Of a DNA stretch of 5,467 nucleotides, positions 1-5,467 are shown one piece after another (positions within the stretch are counted from its first letter, which is position 1; each line of letters opens with the position of its first letter). Source of the DNA: Chloroflexota bacterium (GTDB lineage Bacteria; Chloroflexota; Chloroflexia; JAMDCE01); assembly GCA_023489135.1 (NCBI GenBank), contig JAMDCE010000113.1, positions 1-5,467 of the forward strand, written 5' to 3'. Both the position numbers and the translations under genes were made by a program. Below the pieces are notes generated by a model that had not been told where the DNA came from, searched no databases, and worked only from the letters and a program-made list of their open reading frames with translations.

Positions 1-131
1 TCAGGCTTCGCCTTCTCCTCAGGCTTGCTGGAGGACGCGCTTGGCGCTGGCGCCGACTGGCAAGCGCTAAGCAAGAGACTTACGCCCAGCAGGACAGCCA
101 GGATAGCCGTGACCCGAGACTGTCTTCGCAT
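1..131 (-). CDS. Lipoprotein, N-terminal part only (possible solute-binding protein)
   Basis: Seen: an ATG at 131-129 opens a frame that stays open to the left edge, giving 43 complete codons. The product starts with a positively charged stretch (MRRQSR), then a hydrophobic helix, then a lipobox LSAC with the cysteine at residue 24. A Ser/Ala/Pro linker and a Lys/Glu-rich segment follow, as in many surface-anchored lipoproteins. A GGAGG Shine-Dalgarno sequence (141-145) lies 9 nt upstream of the start. Known: this pattern is a type II (Spase II) signal peptide, so the product should be exported and lipid-anchored at Cys24. Inferred: next to two catabolic enzymes, a substrate-binding protein of an ABC, TRAP or tripartite transporter is the likeliest identity, but the mature domain is outside the window and this cannot be confirmed. 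It is probably the third gene of the operon, 95 nt after the ThDP enzyme stop. Confidence 0.8.
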   Translation of the reverse strand, partial: MRRQSRVTAILAVLLGVSLLLSACQSAPAPSASSSKPEEKAKP

Positions 132-140
132 TCTTGTTCT

Positions 141-145
141 CCTCC
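141..145 (-). promoter_or_regulatory. Ribosome binding site of the lipoprotein gene
   Basis: GGAGG on the minus strand, 9 nt upstream of the ATG at 131. It fixes the start of a gene that is otherwise only partly visible. Confidence 0.75.
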
Positions 146-226
146 CTATTCATGAAAACTTGCGGTTTCTCCAGGAAAGCGCCGACGCCTTTCGTGATGG
201 CACTCTTGAGTAGTTCGGAATCGCAT

Positions 227-1975
227 TTACCCTGGGGGAGGGCCGCCTGGCAACGAAAGTTGGCAACCCTGGAAGACGACGGCGGCCAGAACGGCGAACA
301 TGGGATGGGGGACGAGTTGGACTCTGACGTCCAGGACGGCTGGCTTGCCCGAACGAAAGGCCCGTTCAAGGGCGGGCTTGATCTCCGATGCGGCCTCGAC
401 CCGCTCCCCGTAGCAACCAAAGCCTTGGGCAATCGCGGCATAATCCAATGGGCCGAAATCTTGATCGATGCCTTCAAGGGATTTGTCCCCGTACAGGGCC
501 AGTTGCCCAGCCTTGCACATGCCCCAACCGCCGTCATTGTTGATGACGTTGACGACCGCCAGGTTATGCCTTGCCGCCGTGTCCAACTCTTGCAGGGTCA
601 GTCCGAACCCGCCATCACCGCAGAAGTTGACCACCGGCCTGTCAGGAAAAGCCAGCTTGAAAGCGTTGGCGAAGGGTTGGCCGCTGCCGAGGTGTCCCCC
701 TCCTGCGCAGAAGAATCGCCGCTGGGGTTGGTAGGCGTGGATGTAGGTGAAGGCCCAGTGCAAGACCATTCCCCCGTCGATGGTCACCATGGCATCCTTA
801 TCGGCCAGGTATTCGCCAACCTCCTTGGCGAGCGTAGCCTGGGTGATCGGTCCTGCGCTGCCGCCTAGCATTGGCTGGAGGCCATTCATGTACCGCTCGT
901 AGGTCCCTAGCAGCGCTTGTAGCCACTCTTCGTTCGTCCTGTTTTTCTGGCTGTGCTCGTCGATGACGGAGAGCAAATCGGTCAGGACAGTTTTGGCGTC
1001 GCCGACGATGCCGACCGCTACGCCTAAGTTCTTGCCGATCTCGCGGGAGTCTATATCGATGTGGATGATTCGCTGCTGGGGAGGGCCCACCATAATCGGC
1101 GGCTTGCCAAGCCCAAGCAACGACGAAAAGCGGCAGCCCACGGCCAGAATGACGTCGGCTTCGCGCAGCGCCTGCAGGACCGCATCTCCGCCCAACCAGC
1201 CGCCGTCTCCGAAGAAGCGAGCGCGATCTACCGGGAGGCTTCCCGAGCCCATGGAAGTCGTGGTGGCCGGCGCGCCCAAGGTCTCGACCAGAGTCCGAAA
1301 CTCATCCCAAGCCCGGGACGCAACCACGCCGCCTCCCGCCACGAGGAGGGGCCTTTCGGCGTCCAGCAGCATTTGCGCTGCTCGCTCGATCAGCGCTGGA
1401 TCGCCCCTGATCCGGCCCATCGGCCGGTAGCTCTCTGGCGTAGGGAGATCGGCGGCTGATCCCCTTTGGCAAAGGATGTCTAGAGGGATGTCCAGGTGTA
1501 CCGGGCCTGGCCGTCCATTCAACGCCTCCCTGAAAGCTCGTTGGACCAGTTCGGGTATCCTGGCCCAGTCGTGGACCACGGCGTTCCACTTGGTGACCGG
1601 CCGGTAGAAGGAGAGGGAATCCATATCTTCCAGGGAGCCGACGAATGGGTAGCTGCGGAAGCTCTGGATGTTGGCCGTGATGGCTAGCACAGGTACACTA
1701 TCGCTGTAGGCTTCCGCGAGCCCTACTGCTAGATTGACTGCCCCTGGGCCGACGGTCGAGCAGCACACGCCGATGTCTCCCGTCGCCCGCGCCCAGCCGT
1801 CGGCCATATGGGCGGCGTTCTCCTCGTGTCTTGGCGAGATGAAGTCTACGTTCTCCTCTCTACGCATGGCTTCCATAAGCGCCACGATGCCGTGCCCGCT
1901 GATGCCGAAGACGTGGCGCACGCCCTCGTTCTTGAGGGCTTTCACCAGCACCTCTGCACCTGTGAGTTCAGCCAT
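227..1975 (-). CDS. Thiamine-diphosphate-dependent enzyme, acetolactate synthase-like
   Basis: A 582-residue protein with the full three-domain layout of the AHAS / benzaldehyde lyase / 2-hydroxyacyl-CoA lyase superfamily. Seen: the N-terminal pyrimidine-binding domain (about 1-170) carries the catalytic glutamate in RHEENAAHMADG (Glu51) and the STVGPGAVN turn. The central domain (about 190-335) contains LLVAGGGV and IIHIDIDSREIG. The C-terminal diphosphate domain (about 375-555) has the Mg/ThDP motif, GDG at 453-455 and NND at 479-481. The ATG is supported by GGAGGTG at 1981-1987, 5 nt upstream. Known: such enzymes form or cleave C-C bonds next to a carbonyl in the cytoplasm. Against true biosynthetic AHAS: no regulatory small subunit or ilvC follows, the Trp of the AHAS 'GMVRQWQ' segment is replaced (GMCKAGQ, 485-491), and the AHAS Gln near 116 is Glu. 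A catabolic role is inferred; the substrate is unknown. The last 20 or so residues are Pro/Gly-rich and may reflect a frameshift (see findings). Confidence 0.93.
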   Translation of the reverse strand: MAELTGAEVLVKALKNEGVRHVFGISGHGIVALMEAMRREENVDFISPRHEENAAHMADGWARATGDIGVCCSTVGPGAVNLAVGLAEAYSDSVPVLAITANIQSFRSYPFVGSLEDMDSLSFYRPVTKWNAVVHDWARIPELVQRAFREALNGRPGPVHLDIPLDILCQRGSAADLPTPESYRPMGRIRGDPALIERAAQMLLDAERPLLVAGGGVVASRAWDEFRTLVETLGAPATTTSMGSGSLPVDRARFFGDGGWLGGDAVLQALREADVILAVGCRFSSLLGLGKPPIMVGPPQQRIIHIDIDSREIGKNLGVAVGIVGDAKTVLTDLLSVIDEHSQKNRTNEEWLQALLGTYERYMNGLQPMLGGSAGPITQATLAKEVGEYLADKDAMVTIDGGMVLHWAFTYIHAYQPQRRFFCAGGGHLGSGQPFANAFKLAFPDRPVVNFCGDGGFGLTLQELDTAARHNLAVVNVINNDGGWGMCKAGQLALYGDKSLEGIDQDFGPLDYAAIAQGFGCYGERVEAASEIKPALERAFRSGKPAVLDVRVQLVPHPMFAVLAAVVFQGCQLSLPGGPPPG

Positions 1976-1980
1976 TTTCT

Positions 1981-1987
1981 CACCTCC
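1981..1987 (-). promoter_or_regulatory. Ribosome binding site of the ThDP enzyme gene
   Basis: GGAGGTG on the minus strand, 5 nt before the ATG at 1975. It lies in the 42-nt gap after the hydrolase stop. No separate promoter or terminator is evident in this gap, which supports co-transcription. Confidence 0.8.
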
Positions 1988-2017
1988 GAATTGGCTGGAT
2001 GTTCACTTTACACCGTC

Positions 2018-2809
2018 TTAGAGGCTGCCGAGGAATTCCAGGATTGCGGCTGCTGCCTTGTCCGGCGCCTCGGCAAGGAAGACGTGGCCTCCGCTTTCCA
2101 GGACGCCCAACTTAGCCCCAGGAATGTTTTGGCAGAGCACATTTGCTAGCCGCAGGGGCGTGAGTATGTCCTCGCGAGCCACCAATACTAGCGTGGGGAT
2201 GGAAATCTGTGACAGACGAGCGGTAGTGTCGTGGTTCAGGCAGGCGTCGCACTGGTTCAAGAATGCATGAAGGGGCTGTGGATTGTCGAGGAAAAGGCCC
2301 TCGGCCATCTCCAGCTCAGCAGCGTGGTTCTCATAGAAGTCTGCAGTGAACGCCCAGGGGAAGATGACTTTCACCAGTCCCTGCGGTCCCAGCTCCTCAG
2401 CCACCATCCGCCACGTCGTCAATATGGCGCGCGACATGTTATCGGGCTTGGCGAAGGTGCAGGCCAGGATGAGGCTTTGCACTCGCTCGGGATGGCTAAT
2501 CGCAAGTTCTTGAGCGATCATACCTCCCATGGAAGCTCCCAGGACGTGGGCCTGGTCGACATCAAGCGCATCTAAGAGGGCGGCGGTGTCGCTGGCAAGT
2601 AGTGGGATGGAATATGGGGTTTCAGGCTTATCTGTCTGGCCGGCTCCTCGGTTATCGAAGACGATGACCTTGTACTTTTGGGCCAGTGTCGGCAGTACGA
2701 AAGCCCACTGGCGGCAGTCAGCACCCAGGCCCATGATCAGCACCAGTGGTTCTCCTGCGCCGTGTACCTCGTAGTAGATATCGATGCCGTTAGCTCGAAC
2801 CTTAGGCAT
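2018..2809 (-). CDS. Alpha/beta hydrolase (AB hydrolase-1 fold)
   Basis: A 263-residue protein of normal length for the family. Seen: an N-terminal strand pair typical of enol-lactonase-like hydrolases (GIDIYYEVHGAGEPLVLI), the oxyanion-hole region GLGAD (27-31), and FDNRGAGQTDKP (51-62). The nucleophile elbow is GASMG with Ser93. The acid is probably Asp214 (AREDILTP) and the base His242 (GGHVFLAEAPD), so the triad is complete. The start at 2809 is preferred over an in-frame ATG 27 codons upstream, because AAGGAGG lies 6 nt before it and the conserved fold begins right after it; the upstream residues look non-conserved. Known: relatives include 3-oxoadipate enol-lactonase, C-C bond hydrolases and esterases, all cytoplasmic. 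It is the first gene of the presumed operon. The substrate is not determinable; a hydrolytic step before or after the ThDP enzyme is inferred from gene order only. Confidence 0.93.
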   Translation of the reverse strand: MPKVRANGIDIYYEVHGAGEPLVLIMGLGADCRQWAFVLPTLAQKYKVIVFDNRGAGQTDKPETPYSIPLLASDTAALLDALDVDQAHVLGASMGGMIAQELAISHPERVQSLILACTFAKPDNMSRAILTTWRMVAEELGPQGLVKVIFPWAFTADFYENHAAELEMAEGLFLDNPQPLHAFLNQCDACLNHDTTARLSQISIPTLVLVAREDILTPLRLANVLCQNIPGAKLGVLESGGHVFLAEAPDKAAAAILEFLGSL

Positions 2810-2815
2810 ACTCTC

Positions 2816-2822
2816 CCTCCTT
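2816..2822 (-). promoter_or_regulatory. Ribosome binding site that decides the hydrolase start
   Basis: AAGGAGG on the minus strand, 6 nt upstream of the ATG at 2809. It is a near-perfect anti-SD match and selects this start over the in-frame ATG at 2890. Confidence 0.85.
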
Positions 2823-2961
2823 GACGAATTCTGGTTTCTCTCGCAGATGCCTGACGATCTCCCCATAAGGACTTTCTGATTCGGGTTCAAAGTGCAAGCG
2901 ACATGCGATGAATAGCGCAGCCATTACAGCAATTTGCGATGAACTTTGGCAGGCATGGTAG

Positions 2962-2982
2962 GGGCAGGTTTCAAACCTGCCC
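2962..2982. repeat. Perfect palindrome, 10-bp arms with a 1-nt centre
   Basis: The arm GGGCAGGTTT is followed by C and its exact reverse complement. A further G sits outside the left arm but is not matched on the right, so the core is 21 bp. No T-tract follows on either strand, so it does not look like an intrinsic terminator. Its form resembles the short dispersed palindromic (REP-like) units of many bacterial genomes, which often begin with a GTAGGGGC-type arm; the sequence just left of this one reads GGTAGGGGC. Copy number cannot be judged from one window. It would form a strong hairpin in the presumed leader RNA, and an operator role is also possible. Confidence 0.7.
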
Positions 2983-3082
2983 ACATCGGGTATCGCTTGC
3001 TAGTCAAGTCCCAACGAAAAGCGCTGTAAGGAAAGCATGACAGCGGTGGTTATGGGCGAACAGGTTGTGGCTTATTGAGGGA

Positions 3083-3088
3083 ATTCTA
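3083..3088 (-). promoter_or_regulatory. Candidate -10 hexamer of the operon promoter
   Basis: TAGAAT on the minus strand matches the TATAAT consensus at five of six positions. It lies 9 nt downstream of the last repeat of the array. At 17-18 bp spacing the -35 position falls inside the repeats and reads ACGTTT or GACGTT, a poor match to TTGACA. That is expected for a promoter that depends on an activator bound over -35. Transcription would start near 3076. This is a prediction from sequence alone. Confidence 0.45.
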
Positions 3089-3097
3089 CAGCGGCGG

Positions 3098-3137
3098 CGT
3101 CTGTGAAACGTCGACAAAACGTCGGCAGGATGTCCAA
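3098..3137 (-). promoter_or_regulatory. Four direct heptamer repeats at 11-bp period: candidate BTAD/SARP operator
   Basis: Read on the minus strand, the heptamers are TTGGACA, GCCGACG, GTCGACG and ACAGACG, separated by the 4-nt spacers TCCT, TTTT and TTTC. The shared core GAC recurs at exact 11-bp steps and GACG is kept in the last three. The middle two are the best matched (an 8-of-9 longer match, AACGTCGAC against AACGTCGGC on the plus strand). Known: SARP-family activators, which carry the same winged-helix plus BTAD module as the neighbouring gene product, bind heptameric direct repeats at 11-bp (or 22-bp) spacing with the last repeat about 8 bp from the -10. Here the distance is 9 nt. 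Inferred: this is the binding site through which the adjacent regulator activates the hydrolase operon. Confidence 0.6.
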
Positions 3138-3160
3138 GTCTTGGCCTGTGGGGAATATCT

Positions 3161-5467
3161 CTAAATCGTCTGGCCCGCCACCAGTCTGACGTAGAGTGCC
3201 TGAGTTTCCGGCGTGGGCTCCAGGTCGAGTTCCTGCTTGAGTATTCTGCGGCAAGTCGCATACTGCGCCAGCGCTTCACGCCGCCGGCCGATCCTGGCGA
3301 GGCACTGCATGAGGAGTATGTGAGTATCTTCCCGGGCGCAGTCCTGGTCGAGTATCTTCTGCAAGTACGTGATGGCGGCTTCGTAGTCATGAGCATCCAT
3401 CCGCCACTTCGCCATCTTTTCCAGCGCGGAGAGACAGAGGTTCCTGAAGCGTTCGCGCCTGGCCATCGTCCAGTCTTCATAGGGGTCGTCGCTCAGGAAG
3501 TCGCCGACGTAAAGCGTTCTGGCTGCTTCGTATTCCTGCTCGGCTCGGCCCTGGTCCCCCAGCCGTTCCGCCTTTTGCGCGGCGGAGATGTGCCGCACAA
3601 ACTCGTCGACGTCGATCATCTCAATCATTTCAGGGCGTAATCCCAGGAGACCGTGCTCTGAGCCGATATAGCTGGAAGAACAAGCCTCCGCGTGCGGTTC
3701 AAACATGCGACGCAGCAAGTGCAGGGTTCTTCTCAGATCAGCCCTGGCAGCTTCGGGCTTCAGATCCCCCCAGAATACCTCGAGCACCTCATCCTTCGTG
3801 ACGGTGTGGTCTGGACACGCAGCCAGGTATTTCAACAGGCTTTTCACTTTCTTGAGCCGCCATTCGCCTTCCTGAACAAGGCGATCGCCGTGGTACACCT
3901 TGAAATTGCCGAAGCAACATATGCGCAGAGGCGCAAGCTCTCGTCCTGGCAATGCCTTCGGTGCGGTTTGTCCTACCGTCGCTGCCAGGCAGCGTTGGTC
4001 CGAGGGAATAGCAGCAGAATCTGGTCCCGGTGCCTCGTCAGCAAGGTTTGCGATTTGTTCCGCCGCTATCTGGCGAACATCTGCAACTTCGTGATTCAGC
4101 AAGGCAGTCAGGTCGTCGATAGCGTCCAATCCGATGCGCTTGAGCAAATAGGCGCAATACTCAGGATAGACGTGGCTGCCGATAGCCAGCACTAGCAAAG
4201 GCACGGCGTGCCTGTGCTCCTCGAGGAACCAAAACCCGTAGTTATTTGCTCTTGCCAGGTCCAGGCTGACCTGGAAGTATTCCAGGGCCTGGCGAGGTTT
4301 AGAGCGAAGGTACAACACAGCGATCCAGAAGTTGACGCAAGCAAGGTTCCATTTATCTTCGTGCCGTTCGAACCTCTCGCGCGCCTGGAACAGGAGAGCT
4401 TCAGCACGCGCATCGTCCTGATCGATGAGAGCAGCTCCAACGTTCATCTCCGAGGCGGCGATGAGCCACTGATCTGTGCTCCTTTCGGCGATATCCAGCA
4501 GCAGATTACCTGTGTTGACTGCCCCCACCAGGTCGCCCAGACGCCGAAGGACCAGGACTTCCGTGCTCAGGGCGCTGATGCGAATCCGTTCGTTCCCTTC
4601 TTTTTCTGCCAGCCGTGCGGATTCCTCGGCGTAACGCCGGGCTGCGTTCAGGTCGGGAGTGCGGCCGCCGTGGCACGCGAGGGCGAGAAAAGTAAGGTTG
4701 TGGGCTTCGAGCTGGACCGCACCGATTTCACGGCCGAGCGCCACCGCCTTTTCCGCGCACTCCTTGGCCTCCTCACCGCGTTCGCGATAACGCACCGTCA
4801 CCGACAGGCCGCCGAGACATTCGGCAAGCATGTGCTTGCTACCAAGCTCCTCGGCCAAAGCAAGCGCGCGGCTGAGCGAGGCTAATCCCGCTGAGAATTC
4901 GCCCCGCAGCCAGTATATCCAGGTGCCAGGATTGATCAACGTCGCCACTGTTCCTTCTTTGTCGCCCGCTTCTTCGTATATCTGCAACGCCAGCTCATAG
5001 GCTTCGCGTGCAGCCCTTGGATTTGCAGCCGGCAAATGGCTCAAGGCGATACAACTCAGGAGATCGGCCCTTTCGATCATGTTCTCAGGGCTCAAATAAT
5101 CCAGCGCCTCACGATAAAGAGCCTGGGCCTCGACGTGCCGTCCCAAGCGCCAGGCGGCCATATACGCCTTGCTGCGCAGAACTTTGCTAAGGCCGACGTC
5201 ATTCTTTTTTTTGGCAAATGCCTGAGCAGCTCGCTCCAACCATTCCAAGGATCGGTCGTAATGTCCCTGAAGCTCGAATACCTGCGCCTGCAAGAACACC
5301 AGATCGGGCGCTCCACGCAGGTCTTGTTCGGGTATCTGGCTGATCCAGAACGTAAGGGTATCGAAACGGCTGGCGCGAAGTAAGGAGTGGCCCACCTTGC
5401 TTATCAGGGTCGCCGCGCTTCGGTAGTCCGCGCCCACGAGGTAATGTTGGATAGCCTGAATGTGGTC
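3161..5467 (-). CDS. Large MalT-like TPR transcriptional regulator with C-terminal winged-helix and BTAD domains (N-terminus beyond window)
   Basis: The frame is open from the right edge to TAG at 3161-3163, giving 768 residues. An internal GTG at 5437 is not a likely start: the 10 codons before it (DHIQAIQHYL) continue the typical MalT-family helix. Residue numbers here count from that GTG. Seen: about 1-435 is a helical array of TPR-like repeats (for example LGRHVEAQALYREAL). Residues 441-468 form a HEAT-like unit (HEVADVRQIAAEQIANLAD). A linker follows, then an OmpR/PhoB-type winged helix at about 503-605 (RLKKVKSLLKYLAACPDH, TKDEVLEVFW, RRTLHLLRRMF). A BTAD domain occupies about 608-755 (DVDEFVRHISAAQ, YVGDFLSDDPYEDW, LDLEPTPETQALY). 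Known: such proteins usually carry an N-terminal STAND-type NTPase that gates DNA binding on ligand signal; that part would be off-window. Inferred: a cytoplasmic activator of the adjacent catabolic operon, through the array at 3098-3137. Confidence 0.92.
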   Translation of the reverse strand, partial: DHIQAIQHYLVGADYRSAATLISKVGHSLLRASRFDTLTFWISQIPEQDLRGAPDLVFLQAQVFELQGHYDRSLEWLERAAQAFAKKKNDVGLSKVLRSKAYMAAWRLGRHVEAQALYREALDYLSPENMIERADLLSCIALSHLPAANPRAAREAYELALQIYEEAGDKEGTVATLINPGTWIYWLRGEFSAGLASLSRALALAEELGSKHMLAECLGGLSVTVRYRERGEEAKECAEKAVALGREIGAVQLEAHNLTFLALACHGGRTPDLNAARRYAEESARLAEKEGNERIRISALSTEVLVLRRLGDLVGAVNTGNLLLDIAERSTDQWLIAASEMNVGAALIDQDDARAEALLFQARERFERHEDKWNLACVNFWIAVLYLRSKPRQALEYFQVSLDLARANNYGFWFLEEHRHAVPLLVLAIGSHVYPEYCAYLLKRIGLDAIDDLTALLNHEVADVRQIAAEQIANLADEAPGPDSAAIPSDQRCLAATVGQTAPKALPGRELAPLRICCFGNFKVYHGDRLVQEGEWRLKKVKSLLKYLAACPDHTVTKDEVLEVFWGDLKPEAARADLRRTLHLLRRMFEPHAEACSSSYIGSEHGLLGLRPEMIEMIDVDEFVRHISAAQKAERLGDQGRAEQEYEAARTLYVGDFLSDDPYEDWTMARRERFRNLCLSALEKMAKWRMDAHDYEAAITYLQKILDQDCAREDTHILLMQCLARIGRRREALAQYATCRRILKQELDLEPTPETQALYVRLVAGQTI

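Larger units (their letters stand above)
2810..3160 (-). other. 351-nt intergenic region and presumed operon leader
   Basis: This gap separates the regulator stop from the hydrolase start; both genes read leftward. From right to left it holds the 11-bp-period repeat array (3098-3137), a -10-like hexamer (3083-3088), a perfect palindrome (2962-2982), a doubtful small reading frame (2802-2924) and the hydrolase ribosome site. If the -10 is used, transcription would start near 3076 and leave an untranslated leader of roughly 265 nt. No clean intrinsic terminator (GC-rich stem plus T-tract) for the regulator gene is visible. No tRNA or recognised riboswitch was seen. Confidence 0.6.

Noticed and set aside
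176..194. Imperfect hairpin (GAAAG/CTTTC arms) between the ThDP gene and the lipoprotein gene as a terminator
   Set aside because: Stem needs a bulge or mismatch and no T-tract follows; more consistent with read-through within one operon.
146..226. 26-codon frame on the minus strand starting directly after the ThDP gene stop and ending before the lipoprotein ribosome site
   Set aside because: Arg/His-rich random-looking product, no ribosome site of its own; probably chance.
134..868. Long open frames on the plus strand opposite the ThDP and regulator genes (for example 134-868 and 4208-4885)
   Set aside because: They lie antisense to genes with clear family motifs, show no recognisable domain, and are explained by the codon composition of the opposite strand.
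3002..3007. TTGACT on the minus strand as a -35 element of a second promoter
   Set aside because: No acceptable -10 hexamer at 16-18 bp downstream.
3000..3038. 12-codon upstream frame in the leader (minus strand) as an attenuator peptide
   Set aside because: No Shine-Dalgarno sequence, no run of a regulatory amino acid and no alternative terminator/antiterminator stems.
3126..3148. Hairpin (minus strand CCAAG, A, CTTGG with outer CAGG/CCTG) just after the regulator stop, as a terminator
   Set aside because: The inner stem is only 5 bp, the outer pairing needs a 4-nt bulge, and there is no T-tract directly after it. It also overlaps the first repeat of the operator-like array.

Overview
The window holds four protein-coding genes, all on the minus strand, so transcription runs from high to low coordinates. 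Two genes are cut by the window edges. The base composition is moderately GC-rich. Three features together suggest a Chloroflexota-like bacterium: a very large MalT-like TPR protein with a C-terminal BTAD domain, a lipoprotein with a short Ser/Ala/Pro/Lys-rich linker after the lipobox, and an orphan catabolic thiamine-diphosphate (ThDP) enzyme. This is a lineage guess only; no taxonomic marker is present.

Layout in transcription order: (1) 5467-3161, the last 768 residues of a large transcriptional regulator with TPR-type helical repeats, a short HEAT-like segment, an OmpR-type winged helix and a terminal BTAD domain; its N-terminus lies beyond the right edge. (2) 3160-2810, a 351-nt non-coding stretch. 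It carries four heptamer-like direct repeats at an exact 11-bp period, a -10-like hexamer 9 nt downstream of the last repeat, a perfect 10-bp-arm palindrome, and a doubtful small reading frame that runs into the next gene. (3) 2809-2018, an alpha/beta hydrolase. (4) 1975-227, an acetolactate-synthase-like ThDP enzyme, 42 nt downstream. (5) 131-1, the first 43 codons of a lipoprotein, 95 nt further on, which leaves the window on the left.

The hydrolase, ThDP enzyme and lipoprotein are co-oriented, closely spaced, and each has a strong Shine-Dalgarno sequence, so they probably form one operon. The likely reading is a small uptake-and-catabolism module: a surface lipoprotein (possibly a solute-binding protein), a ThDP enzyme that makes or breaks C-C bonds next to a carbonyl, and a hydrolase acting on an ester, lactone or diketone. 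The substrate cannot be read from the sequence.

The most notable signal is the 11-bp repeat array between the BTAD regulator and this operon. Its geometry (heptamers, 4-bp pyrimidine spacers, last repeat just upstream of a -10, no good -35) matches what is known for SARP/BTAD activator sites. It predicts that the regulator directly activates the operon downstream of its own gene.
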